DNA of 64,000 nucleotides from contig VXCM01000456.1 in NCBI GenBank assembly GCA_014773175.1, positions 62,001 to 126,000 of the forward strand, read 5' to 3'. Every line of letters begins with the position of its first letter. The stretch's first letter is position 1. The DNA comes from Lucifuga dentata. Lineage: Eukaryota > Chordata > Actinopteri > Ophidiiformes > Bythitidae. Positions 12,870 through 25,500 of the stretch are shown piece after piece. A program made the position numbers and the translations under genes. Under the pieces are notes generated by a model. That model worked only from the letters and a program-made list of their open reading frames with translations, did no database searches and was not told the DNA's origin.

Positions 12870-15800
12870 CACCTCAGCCTTTGTGCATGAAAGGGTTTCA
12901 TATTCTGATGTAACTTTTTAGTAAGAGTCTGAAACTTCAAACTAAAATTTAAGCTCATCTAAGTATTTATAATTCTTTTAACTGAGAAGTATTTTGAATT
13001 CACTCAGCAGTGTTGATCATGACAAATGCTGGATCAGACTCTCCTTTAATTTTTGCATAACAGTATGTTTTATGAATTGTTTCTCCGACATGTAAATAAG
13101 GAAATATAGTAATGCTTCTTTCAAGGCAAATGCTAAAAGATGTCAGTAATAGGTGTTAATGAATGAGGGAACATGATTGTGCAATGAAATTTGCCCATAT
13201 TGACACATCATTAGCAAATTATCATTATCAGTAGCCACTATTGGCCAACATCAAAAAGTTTTAGAAAGAAAGTTATACTTCACGCTAGATTCAATACACT
13301 TTACTATTAAAAAGTATAAAGTATTGTTACTAATGTCAATGGATTTGGTATAAGCCAATATAGCCTCAGAATCCTCATAGATCTGAGGATCATGGATCCC
13401 TTAAACATGATCCATGCTTACAGGGGCCAGTGGACTGATTTTTGCTCTCAGATAAGACAGAAAGAAGGGCAGAAGTGAGGTGGTTAAAAAGTTGTTTTGT
13501 GTGGAAAACCTGATCAAAGAGATATAAAAGGACAGACACTAATACAATTTCTTAAATTCCCTGTCATCTTGATGGTGGGAGAGTCACGTTCAGCACAGCA
13601 GCCAATTTTCAGAGTTCCTCTTTGAAAAAGAAAATGTCACATTAATGCTGCCTGGTTACTGGCCCTGATTTATTAGACACTGTTTTTTCAAGAGCTGTCT
13701 AATGTGACAGCCATTGAACATGCTGCATTAAAACCCAGCTTGATGCTGCAGAGAAGGTCTATTCCTGGTGTCTTCTGTAGGTGGTGTGTTCAAGAGGCAG
13801 AGACAGCAGACATCAATCAATGCAGCAGTTTACACTTTGCCATTCCAGTTTTTATTGGAATGCTAAAGTGGATGGAGATGTTCCTTGGATAGTATTGATT
13901 GATGTATTTATCTGCATTTAAAAATTAAATATAGTAGTTGCAGAAAATATACAGTAAATGGTGCATAGCAAATTATGTTCAAGTTTTATCTGGTAATAAA
14001 GCCTCAGCATTTTCTCAGCAATCAACAGTACATAATATAAGAACAACAGCATGTGTTCTACAGTTGTATAATTTATTTATTTATTTATTTATTTATTTTT
14101 CTGCTGTGAAATGGCTTTAATTGGCTCACCTAAGAAATCAGATCAGCACCATATCATTCAGATATTCATTCAGGGTATACATCAAAATAATGCAGACCTA
14201 AACAAAATTACATGCACTTGGGATAATGAAAATATCCCCATTCCATTATTGCTCGATACACCCCCCCCTCCTAAACAGGGCTAATGGTGCCCTCTATAAG
14301 CAGTTTTAATTGATTATGTTGCAGCACAGCAGTCAGCTGCTCATAACTTTACATACTTTATGAGGCTTCTTTGTTGTTTTTGTGCTCATGGTCCCAGGTG
14401 CCTAAAGAGCAGAGGGCGCACTTGAGGAGGTTTCAGCTCAAGGGTATCAAGGTTATAATTATCCAAAAACAGAACCGATGCAACTGAAGAATCCGCTAAT
14501 GGAAAAGGAATTATCATCAGATTTACATACTGCATCCAAAAAAAGCAATTTATTTGTGTACTCACAAGCCTTACTCACAAGATCTAAACCTCAAAAAGCA
14601 TATTGTTCATGCATAAACACAACTTGGATTCTCATACTACCATCATAACAATCAAGCTCAAATGCATGACTCGTGTCTCCTTAACCTAGTTTAACTAACA
14701 GATAAACAGGATTATCAGCAAAGTCCCACTAGCTATGGTTGTCCAGTATACCCCTTGACAATAACAGCAATCCACACACAATCCACAGGAGTATAACCCT
14801 GTACAACCCAAACCAACCACTATACAATGTAGTAAGGATATTCACAAAGAAAAACAAGGAGGATCAAGATGACAGTGATGTATCACCTATTTGCTGTTGG
14901 GAGCATTGGGGACATTTTGTGGTGTGTGTTGCTCCCAATGAGTGTTCTACTGCTCCACTTTTTGAATATGCACTATTAGTGAGACTTCAAGGGCTGATAT
15001 TACCAAATAGTATTATATTTCAGCAACCAATTAAAGTATTCCGCTAAAATGTGACCTTGTCTTAAATGTACCAAGTCATATTTTAATAGCTGTGACTTTT
15101 CCTCTTTCAGTAGAAGGGAGGCAGCAAAGGGCAGCGTACAGTTACAGTGTAGTGTGTTCTGCATGCCATTATAAAGGTGGTGGTGTTATTCACTTGACCA
15201 GCTCGACGCATATCAAACTTTACTTTTACACCAAGCCCATCTAAAACAAGAGCAGTTAGCCTCAGCAGCTCTAGCCACTCTGTTGTAGTATTTTTTCATT
15301 AAAACTCAGCCCTGTCAAATGGTCTGCAAAGTACTGTGAAATCAGTAGCCATGAATCATAAAACCTGCACACACATCTGCAACCCAATAAAGTATAATGG
15401 TGCACTCCAGCCTCAAGGTCAGTCACTTTTAGAAAGAGACTCTACTGGGCAGTCAGCTGCATCTCCCTTTTGCATTCACTTCATCCATCAGTTCACCAAA
15501 TTCAGCACACCTCATTCAGGTCACTTCAAAGGTAATGCAGTTTATCAGCATCGTTCAGGAGCTGAAATCAGGCTTTTCTTCTGTAGTCACTAATGACACT
15601 TCAAAAGAGTGAAAGTGCACATAATGGAGAACCCTGCATGTAAATATCAGAACGAGAATGTTACACGCAGAACTGATATGACATTCAAAACTGATTCAGC
15701 TTTGGTATGTTTTTCTCATCTTCAAACAAGGCACCAGATAAGATACGTAACATTTCCATATCTTATAAACAAGATTATCATTTTTTTTAATTTAGTGAGG

Positions 15801-16429
15801 TAAAGATGGACAAGTACTTCATTTCATTTGTTTTTAGGCATTCAACCTGCACTATGTATAATTTCTTAAAAAATAAAAGCCCCTTTATTATCCTAAACTG
15901 GGTTTAGAATACAGAGGATTCCATCAATCCATTCTCTATGCTGTGCAGGGCAGCGGGGATCTGGAGCCTATTGAGCAAGAGGCAGGGTACATCCTGGACA
16001 GGTCACCAGTCTATCATTAGCAGAAGGATAAACTGTTGCAATGGTGAATGCTTGTTGAACAATTACAATAATATTACTACATTTGAACAATAACAATAAG
16101 AAAACAATCAGCTTACAATCAGAAAAATGATTACAATCTGAAAAATTCCACTCAATTCCGTTGACCATTGTGGTGTCCCATTGCAGACAAACTCAATTTA
16201 AAGACGGCCAAACTCAATTTAGAGTTTCTAGTTTACCTAACCCATGACTTTGGGGAGGAAACCAAACCACCTGGGGCAACTGTGAGGAAAATTCTAATAT
16301 TATACAACCATTTGTAAGCCTCAGGAAATGGTAAATCTAAAATTGCAGATGTCTACATTCCTAAAGGAAATGTAATGAGTGCTTGCCTTTTGCTGGGACT
16401 TCCTGTCCACGTCCACCAAATTTGGTTAC
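12870..16429. other. Intergenic, no gene recognised
   Basis: Contains an (ATTT)n tract at about 14071-14098 and a CCCCCCCC run near 14261. Short ORFs lack splice or domain support. Nothing else is seen. Confidence 0.5.
14071..14098. repeat. (ATTT)n microsatellite
   Basis: About seven tandem atttatttattt units on the plus strand. Confidence 0.88.
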
Positions 16430-16479
16430 ACTAGAAAAAGTAAATCATGAGATATTGTATGTTTTGTAGTCCATATCTA

Positions 16480-16670
16480 TCTACAACTTGCATATATGTT
16501 ACATTTCTGCCAACAGTTATTAGAATTGCTTTTTCTACCTTCCAGACTGCCATTGATTTCAGTTCATTCCAGAACACTATAAAAACAAATATGTAGAGAC
16601 TTGAAACTTGCTTGAGATTCCGAACATTGTTTTACATATAAATCAAAGGTGTGTTTCATCTCATTTCTTA
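16480..16670 (-). mobile_element. Foldback MITE-like element, family A copy 4 (fragment)
   Basis: On the plus strand it reads CTACCTTCCAGACTGCCATT followed by GATTTCAGTTCATTCCAG. This is the reverse complement of the internal segment of copies 1 and 2. A degraded TGTAGAGACTTGAAAC-CTTGAGAT segment continues the alignment. The outer ends are not clear. Confidence 0.7.
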
Positions 16671-17612
16671 TGGCTTCATAATAAACTTGAAAGTCCATCA
16701 GCTGTCAAGTACAAAATTCATCTTTACTGCTTTGGTGATGGCATCAACCCGCTATGACCTGGTGTGTTCGCCTTCAAAATAATGATCGTGTAGGAACATG
16801 GGAAACTTTTCAAAAGTCTGAAGTGGATTGCTAATAAGCTTACTGAAATGAAATGGATCTGAAATCATCTTTTCAACCTCAATTCTCTTTGAAGAAGCAG
16901 TTATAACCTGATTGAAAAGCCTTCTGTGTCTTTGTATCACCATATCATAAATTATTTTGGAAACCTTCCTAAGCACCTTTTGACATAACTAAAGTGAAAT
17001 TGTAAGTGCAAAAGTTTAGGAAGGTCAATTTCTGCAGTTTGATTGGAAAATTGTAAAGCTTGTCACATGAAATGTATTTTAATTGTAAAATTTGCAACTT
17101 GATTCTTTTTACTATATTTGGGAAATTTGTTCTTTGCATAGAATGGACAAGAGCCACAAAATCAAACCACATTTCTTTAGAATAAGTCACAACATGATCA
17201 AATTTTAGGGATTCAAATGTATTAAATCCCAAGTCTTCATATTCAGTTTTGTCATACTTAGCTTTGTTTAATTTCCTCGCTGGCAACTAATAAATGTAAA
17301 GAAGATTATCAGAAACTGACTACAATTTCACTAAATGTCTGACAAAGACACTCCCAGGAAGCTAAACCTCACCCTGTTGGTGTGTCAGCCTTTTCCTCCC
17401 TTCAAGCCTTGCCCCTTACAGAGTGCACCAAAAGACAAAGAAACCAAAGAAAGAAATTCATAAACCATAACGCATGTTTTACCGCATCGCTATGTGCAAA
17501 TATCATGGCACAACCATGTTTGCTCATTCATAAACACCTGTTAACGACACATTTTACCGTTTGTCTTGAAAGAGGCGTTACAGAGATATTTCCTTATTTG
17601 CATGTTGCGGTA

Positions 17613-17737
17613 GCTATTCATAAAACAAACCGACACGCAAAAATTAAGACCTGCTTCAGTCCGGTGGTAAATTTNGCTATTCATAAAACAAACCGACACG
17701 CAAAAATTAAGACCTGCTTCAGTCCGGTGGTAAATTT
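17613..17737. repeat. Exact 62-bp direct duplication around a single N (assembly artefact)
   Basis: 17613-17674 equals 17676-17737, with N at 17675. Confidence 0.9.
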
Positions 17738-17812
17738 CAGCAGTATGAAATATGGGTGACATTTAAAACTGTATTTGCCTCACGTGTCAGTGATCAGTAA
17801 CTTTGATAGTTA

Positions 17813-17943
17813 AAGTCACTCAGCTGATCAGTCAGTTTTTAAATGGTGAGTTTTGATCCGATCTGAGACACGTTCAGNAAGTCACTCAGCTGATCAGTCA
17901 GTTTTTAAATGGTGAGTTTTGATCCGATCTGAGACACGTTCAG
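17813..17943. repeat. Exact 65-bp direct duplication around a single N (assembly artefact)
   Basis: 17813-17877 equals 17879-17943, with N at 17878. Confidence 0.9.
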
Positions 17944-18089
17944 GCGCTCTGTTAAATATCATCTCCCCTGCTGCGCACGTCTGAGTTCCTTCAGTAACTT
18001 CCTGAGTTCCGTCAGTGCACATTACGTCAGCATCATCATCGCTGCCTCAGGAAGTGAAGTGCCGCTGTTTTTTTGAGAAGATTTTTACG

Positions 18090-18366
18090 ATGTCTGCAAG
18101 TGTGCCCCTGAAACGTAAGAGGCTATCAAGATATCGATCTGAGTGGGAGAAAGAGTTTGAGTGGGTTAGCCCTGTCTCTGGTGATGACAATAAAGCAAAC
18201 TGCAGAGTTTGCCATCGAGCTTTTTCGGTCACCTATGGAGGGATGTCTAACCTCAGACAGCACGCTGCAGGTGTTAAGCCATGTCCGAGCAGCTAAAGAG
18301 CACAAGACTCAGACTGCAATCATAATTTCTTTTTGCCTCAGACCTCCCCCGAAGCAGACATAGCTG
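18090..18366 (+). pseudogene. BED-type zinc-finger first exon, hAT-derived, with probable one-base frameshift
   Basis: From ATG at 18090 the reading is MSASVPLKRKRLSRYRSEWE, then FEWVSPVSGDDNKANCRVCH and FSVTYGGMSNLRQHAAGVK. This resembles the N-terminal zinc-binding module of hAT-like transposases and derived fish genes: paired Cys (C-x2-C), then His. After GVK the frame runs to PCPSS and a stop at 18294-18296. In the next frame the sequence continues as HVRAAKEHKTQTAI through about 18363, and the second zinc-binding His appears there. One surplus base near 18279 would explain this. A donor-like gtatgt follows at about 18367. It may be a decayed copy or contain a sequencing error. No downstream exons were found. 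Confidence 0.65.
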
Positions 18367-18533
18367 GTATGTTGGTAGTTGTTTAATTAATTGTGTGATG
18401 CCTATATAATCTATGTAACCTAGCCTATATTATAGCTAACATTTGCTATACATTCAGATTTAGGCAATAATCAGTGCCAATTGATGATCTTATTGATTAT
18501 TATTGATTGATTATTGATTGGAATAACTTGACA

Positions 18534-18559
18534 CCCCCCCCCCCCCCCCCCCCCCNCCC
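18534..18559. repeat. Poly(C) run with a single-N gap
   Basis: A C homopolymer interrupted by N at 18556. True length is unresolved. Confidence 0.85.
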
Positions 18560-18679
18560 GTCCTGTATTATACCTGAACAGAGGTGGCAACCCTACTGGT
18601 AACACAACAAGCTAGCTAACATATTAACATGCATGCTAACATCTGAGCTCAAATAAAATGCAGTCTGAACCTTTAACAG

Positions 18680-18814
18680 CCAACTCAAACACATGAGCTA
18701 TCATTACAATTCAGCAATTAACTTAAGTAAAAACATCCGCTTCAGTNCCAACTCAAACACATGAGCTATCATTACAATTCAGCAATTAACTTAAGTAAAA
18801 ACATCCGCTTCAGT
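18680..18814. repeat. Exact 67-bp direct duplication around a single N (assembly artefact)
   Basis: 18680-18746 equals 18748-18814, with N at 18747. Confidence 0.9.
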
Positions 18815-19344
18815 TCAACAAAAAGCCGCAGAGCAGCTACACAACTCATTTAGCAACCTTCATGTGTGTAGCATAGCATTTAGCACAAACAAGCACAGCA
18901 ACAATATAGCACAGAGCCAAAAGAAACAGCAAAATGCACAGCGGCAACATAGCAAATACAGTTCAAGTAAAAAAATAATTTTTTCTTACCTTTGTCATCT
19001 TCTTTCTGGTTGTGTCGGAGCAGTTTCAGCCAGGAACACCAGTGAATGTGTGTTTTGGCAGCAACTCAACAGTTCTTTTAAAAACCACCAGCAGAAAGCA
19101 GCATAACACCCACACAGACCAGCAACACACAATTAAGTGTTACATTCAGCTGCTGAACTACTGTTAACAGCCATAAAATAGCAACTACAACTTTGCTAAC
19201 AGGTTAGCACGCATGTTTACAAAACCATACAAACAAAGTCTGAACCATTTCACACAGCATCAAATGCATCAAACAACCATAAACACTAATCATTCGCACC
19301 ATTTAAGCGTGTGTAATATAAAAGATACACAGCACAGCAAGTTG

Positions 19345-19346
<2 letters not shown>

Positions 19347-19376
<30 letters not shown>
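19347..19376. repeat. Poly(T) run
   Basis: About 30 T residues. Possibly the reverse-strand A tail of an inserted retroposon, but no body was recognised. Confidence 0.85.
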
Positions 19377-19379
<3 letters not shown>

Positions 19380-19730
19380 TTTATTATTGGCCTTGTGCAG
19401 AAGTTTTCCAGCTGTAGTTGCATGTGTGCAGGCATATACCAAAACAGACCAGCAACATGAAAGCATGTGTAACATAGCATATTATAACATATATCTGGCA
19501 GCAGCATCATGTAGCATAATATTTCATGGAGACAGAATGTGTGTGTTCGTAGCAATTAACATTTTTAAAGCAATAAAAACCAGCGTGACAAGCAACTCAA
19601 ACACAACCAAAACAACCATTTATCTACCAAACCCAGAGCTGAAAGCAACAATTTCAGAGTTCAACAAACAAAACTCTGTTCGTATCAACCCCAGCCAGTA
19701 GCAACTAACCTGCTAAAAAGCTAATGAGAA

Positions 19731-20640
19731 CACCAAATAGAAAGTGCACGTGGGTCCTACCTGTGATCCAGGTGAGTGAGGAGACAGATGGAGCTAAGCT
19801 GTATTTATCTGATCTGGCTTCACCATGATTGATTGAGGAATGATGGGACATATTTCTATTTTTAAAGAAAACATTTTTCCTAAAACTTAAAATTTTTCTA
19901 ATGACTGCTTTAATAGTTGATAATTTACGTATTTTTTCAGAGCTGTATAAATCAAATATATTTGACCAAGTTTACTTATATGACCATCCTCTCTGTTGGT
20001 TTAGTCCACACAGACACATGACAACGTCCAGCCTGGAGGAAGGGGCAGGGTCTGGGAATGTAAGACTGTGAGGAAGTTCCTGTACATAAAATTCATTAGA
20101 GTTTTTGATTCTTGTTTTATAAAATCAAAACATTTAAGAGAACCCCACTAAGCAGATTATAAAGCAATCTGAATGTAATGTAATTGTAATTGTAAATACT
20201 CATGAACCAACAACCAACTTTTACTGTATAAAAGTGTTTGAATGATTGGGGATTCAGATTCTGTCACAGGCACAAGTAACTAAAAATTAATTTTCCATGA
20301 ATGGGATTTAAAAAATAAAAATTTAAACTAAGGTACAGAAAAAACACTAAACATATGTCACAATAAAATATCAAAAACTGGGTGACTTTTATTATAAAAA
20401 GTCAGCAGGATGTATATTGAATTGAATTTTATTGACAGTGACTTAATCTAAAATATCAAGTACAGATGCTCTGAATAAACTAATCATAGCTTAAATGTGT
20501 TTATGCAACACACAGTTGTGTTGCTGTACTGCTAAAATTAATACTACAGAAATGGATTTTATGGTAACTTTATAGACCAGTGGAATACCAGTTGATTTTC
20601 CAATGATTTTATTATGTTTTTGTATTTTTGTATTTTTGTA

Positions 20641-20675
<35 letters not shown>

Positions 20676-22259
20676 GTATTGTTTTTCTGTAATTTGATGT
20701 TTTGTGTTGTCTCATTCCAATTGTCAAGCAGCCCACCAGGAAAACTCATGGTACTTCTGTTTCCTCTGACATGAAAAGTGTAATAGCCAAGGCAGGTAAA
20801 ATGTGTAAAACTTCTGAAAATTGAATTGAAAATTGAAACTGCTTATCAGATTGGTAAGAAAAGTCATCACACACCGAATAGGATCAGGCCACATGTTTTT
20901 TAATGTATGATATGTGGGGCTAGGACCAACTGTGCGGGACTAGTTATGCTCTCAAATTTTGACCTATAATAAGAAGAAGTCTTGAGGATAGTAGTATGTA
21001 TGCCTTGCATTCTGCAAGCACATGATAACTAAGCAACAAATACAAACAGTTGTGAGCCAGCGCTACATAAAGAGCAAGAAGAATTCTTTCATGATATTTT
21101 AGCTCTTTTAATGTCTTTTGATAGCTTTAAAGTGAGCACACACTGTTATCAATTTATGGGTATTAAAGTTCAAATGTTTAAACCGTTAACTCTCACTGTT
21201 ATTTATGGGGGAAGTGTGTCAAAATTGTGAGTGCAGTCTTAAGTAAGTTGACAAGCAGTAGTTGGATGATCCAAATCAGTCCTGTTTGTACTCTGTGAGA
21301 TCATTGCTCACTGACTAGCTCTCTGCAACTGCTCTGCGATCTTTCCCAGCTCGACTAGCCTGTGGCAAAGCCAGGAAGCAGTAAAAGAGCTGAGCTTTCA
21401 CTGGCAAGACCTCCTGGCAGGATTCTCATTACTGTCGGTGCAGGTGTCCTGCTACCCACAATGCAACTGAACAATCAAAATCTCTAGCAGCTTGACGCTG
21501 CACTGTATCAACTCGTACAATGGTGGAAGTCTTGCAGGGATTTAAGAGTGTATTTCACTACACACTCAACATGCTAAGATTTCATTAAGATGCACACCAG
21601 GAGCCAATTAAATCCACGTTAAGACAGTCCAGGTATGAACTTCCTTCATGACAGCGATACACAGTGTAATTCATATCATCAAGAAGTGATGAAGTCACCA
21701 TGACTAATGAAGTAATATATTCTCATCTCAGCAAATATGCAAATACTGTACATACAGTACATGGAAACAACATGGGAAAGACATGGGAGATCAATGTTTA
21801 CATTGTGTAATAAATATGAAACAGACCCTATGTACTGGCTGCCAGACTTCATTTATTAATTCTCAAGCTCAGTGAGGCAATCACAGACAGAATTGCATAA
21901 TTTCTATTGGATACAGACTCTGACTCATGGCTCATGAATAAGCAAAGCAGAAACTTTACAGGAATGTTAATGGAATTCAAATATACACAGAATGTTCAAA
22001 TGGCCAAGTGTTACATTTGTATGCAACACTGGCAATGCATAGTTGACCACACATGCTAATCATTTCCGCCTTCAAACTTCAGGGTGAGGGATGTTCCAAT
22101 GGGGTGTGGAGGCCTCATGAGTGCAGGATTTTTTAAAATCATATTTTGGGTGATTTAAATTTGTATTTTGGCTCACTGTTAGGTAAACAACAACATTAAT
22201 GTTTTAAATGTGTGGCTCAATCATTGTATTCTATGTATTCTATTGTTACATCTTTGCAC
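19731..22259. other. Intergenic, no gene recognised
   Basis: Holds the TG repeat at 20642-20680 and little else that I can identify. Confidence 0.5.
20642..20680. repeat. (TG)n microsatellite
   Basis: About 17 TG units with one CG interruption near the end, preceded by TTTTTGTA repeats. Confidence 0.92.
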
Positions 22260-22261
22260 CT

Positions 22262-22505
22262 TTTAGCACCTTGAATCTGCCTTTGTGTATGAAATGTGCT
22301 TTATAAATAAAACTGCCTTGCCTTTGCTTTGCTTATTCTCTTTAGAGTTTGCCTGCTTCCCCGACCGTTCAAGGAGATGGGATCGCCCAAGGGTAAGGGT
22401 TTTTTTTAGGGAATTTTTGCCTTCCCATTGTAGAGAGCTTGGGCTCTGTAAAGTCCTTTGAGGTATGTGATATTGAGCTATACAAATAAAATTGACTTGA
22501 CCTGA
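22262..22505 (+). mobile_element. Two retroposon 3' tails in tandem
   Basis: ATGTGCTTTATAAATAAAAC at about 22288 and GAGCTATACAAATAAAATTG at about 22472 both resemble the conserved 3' tail of widespread fish LINE/SINE retroposons, which ends (ATTGA)n-like. A TTTTTTTAGGGAATTTTTGCC block between them is also typical. Only the 3' ends are present and no ORF remains. Confidence 0.55.
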
Positions 22506-22509
22506 ATCT

Positions 22510-25500
22510 GAGGACTTGTCTTGATCCCATGGCAAGCCTAGCAAGACTTGAATAGAAAAATGGATAAATCAAATAACACTGAATTCATACTCTTTAAAAA
22601 AACATGTTTTCAAAGGTTTTATTTAAGAATGATATAATACAGAATAACTTGGAAATAATATCACTAAATTAGCTATTTGCTGACTCTGCTGACATTTGTT
22701 TCATATTTGTTCCACTGGCCTGAAAACAAAAAGTACAGATGTAAGGAAATATTAACAAAATGAGTTGGTCATGTAAAAGGCATTTGATTATGTGCTAAAT
22801 GCCTGTTCATGTAATTTTAAAACACTGGAGCAAACCTATTCTATAATTTGAATTCTAATGTGAGCTGAGTGTTGTAGAGATTATTTTCTACAGCCAGTTA
22901 TTACCCATTAACATTTGCCATATGTGTTTGCCTATGAATAATGAACTAGAATATCTCTGGCTGAGAGTAAAAGTCCACAACACATTTCACACACATATTA
23001 TACCTATTCTGATTGCGGTCCAAGTACTTAATACTTATACTTAAAACTTTTACAGTATGTGTCGCAGTTTGAAGGGAGGTGCGCCCATTTTATGAATAAT
23101 GAATTGTAATTAGAGCTTTAATTATGCTCTGAAATATTCACAGGGTTTTTTCTTTTCCTAATAGGTCTCTTAATGCATTTGGTCGGGGTGAAAATGAAAC
23201 AACAAAGCAAACATAAACCGGGGGTGTGAAATTGGGAGAAAAAAANAAAAAAAAAGTCCAAATGGTTCACAGAAGCAATAAAAGATTCCTGCCAATAATG
23301 ACACACAAACAACTCCAGCACAAAGTCTGAATACACAGCAGTGTGATGAAGCAAACACTGAGAGACAATAGAAAGCTGGATTTTTTTTTTTTCAGTTAAT
23401 CCTGAAAACTATTAGCTCAATTTGTATGCCTTTCATATTATATTCTGACAACAAGCAAAGTGTTCTGCATATTAATGTGGTGCAGGAAATGAGGAGTGTA
23501 CCAAACTTGAAATAACAAACATACTTTATCTTTTCATCACACAACTGACAACTGAAACGTCAGTGTCTGTTGAGGATATAAAGAGCTTTTCTGCATTGCT
23601 AAATGTTTAAAAAGAATAATTCAAGACAATAGTGAATTTTATGTTAGTTTTCAAGCCAATTCATAGTCTGATGTGAATAACACACACTACTGCATTTCAC
23701 TTTGTGCTGCCCAGAATCAATTCCCAAAATTCATAATATATGTAAAGAAAGAAAAAATATCATCAAAGGCTATTTAAGTGAAAAGTCTTTCTTAAGATAA
23801 ACACGCAGTCATTACTAGTAGTTTCAAACCGTTTTTTCTCTGTGAGTGCTTGTAAGACAAAAAGGTTTAACTTTATATAGATAAAAGAAGATGCAGTACA
23901 TTAAGCAATCCACATATTTACCATCAATCTGTAGAATTGATGATTCCATGCATCATAATCCTCTATCAACTAACTCAGTATTATGTTTTACTTGATGAAG
24001 GCGTATAAATTCAGAACAGCTGGCTCAGCAGAAAGTCTGTCCACATATATGCCACTACATCTAGCATGATAGAGCCAATTACCGCCACGCTACAGTTATG
24101 ATATCAAAGATCAAAGCTGCCATCAATTTCTAAAGTGACATCAAGAGACGCATGATCCATGGCAATTACCAGTATGTTACATGCCTCTGAGATTAGGAGG
24201 GGGTGAGGAGGTGAGGAGTGAATTTGGGTGAGGTGGGAGAGACAATGAAGTAGATTGCACCATGTCAAGTGGATCTGTGTCAATAAATCTGTGCCTGACT
24301 CGAATAATAATGAGAGAGAATTTAGTTTTTGCTGTTCAGGGAATCTTAAAGGTTATCAGTAAACATTCATAACAGAGGCAGTGGCAGTGTGTGTGTATGT
24401 GTGTGTACAGCACTGAAGAGGAGATGGGCCACTGCTATCTGTTTGACATTTCTGTCAGTACTGGTATTTGAACCGCTGGATAGCTCTGACAAATGCCATG
24501 GCTGTCACAAGCTCGATTTTAATTACACCTTACTGGCTCTTTCAGGGGCTCAGGGATGAACTTAATTAGCTGGTAGAGCACTAGGGCCAGTTCTGGCAAT
24601 GGTTTGTACGACTCACATGGCTTCTTCTTCTGTAGTGTTTTGTTGGCATTCAAATGGTCTCTGAAAATTCGCAAATGAGAGGAGAGCAAATGGGCTCAGA
24701 GATGGGAGGAGTCTACATTTCACTGTGGACTCATGTTAATGTTTGGTCACTGTGTAAATGGTTATGCTTTTAAGTGCCATGGACTATGGAAATGGAAGGC
24801 ATTTACGATAGAGGACAACCCCAAAGTCACAGTGAATATGATATACTGTCACCTTCACATCATAAAACACACACCTAAATGTGTTGTACTTGTAAATGAA
24901 GTACGGCATGCCATTAGGAAGTGCTTTCACAGTGATGCACAGTGGAAAAAGTGGCCTTTTATTTGGTAAGGAGTTGGATGGAGTTCTTCACAGGCCTGAT
25001 TGCACATTAAAGGCCTCAGTATGCTTCAAATACCAAGGTCTTACTGTGTCCGACCATGGAAAGTAAATGTGTTTATATTTGGTCAGAATGTACGCAAAGG
25101 TGGAGGAAAAAACTGCTGTCATTGAGAGGAGAGTGGTCGATAAGAGCAACTCTTTGTAATCTCAGCGTGATGAATCATATATGAGGGAAAAATGGTGCAC
25201 AGATTTCACTTTCTCTCCCCAAAAGCATTTGTATTGCAGCACAGGGTTGTAAGCGTGAACAGTGACAGAAGTAGTAGGGTGAACACAGAAAAAAGAGTTT
25301 GACATACCTTACTACAAACACTATCAAAAGATCCCACAGGCACTTTGTTAGTATCATATTGTGGCTGTTAAGTGTCTGGAATTATGAAGGTTGAAACAGA
25401 GGTATAACTGAAAGCCAAACAGTGAGAATGTCTTGCAGGGTTCGTGACAAGAAAAAAATCCTGTCACTATCCGAGACAAGTTTTCTTCAGTTTCAGGAAA

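Larger units (their letters stand above)
17300..18366 (+). mobile_element. Remnant of a hAT-like transposon or transposon-derived gene, 5' part
   Basis: Contains a leader with three spaced ATTCATAAA motifs (near 17457, 17527 and 17616), two artefactual duplications at single Ns, and a BED-type zinc-finger exon at 18090-18366. The remainder of the transposase is not found downstream. The leader assignment is inference from proximity. Confidence 0.5.
18590..19730. repeat. Diffuse AGCAAC/TAGC-rich repetitive tract
   Basis: Recurrent short words (agcaaca, catagca, gctaac, acacagaccagcaac) give a loosely repetitive region. It follows the zinc-finger remnant and includes a poly(T) run at 19347-19376. 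It may be the non-coding body of the same element, or a decayed satellite-like array. The boundary and class are uncertain. Confidence 0.4.
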
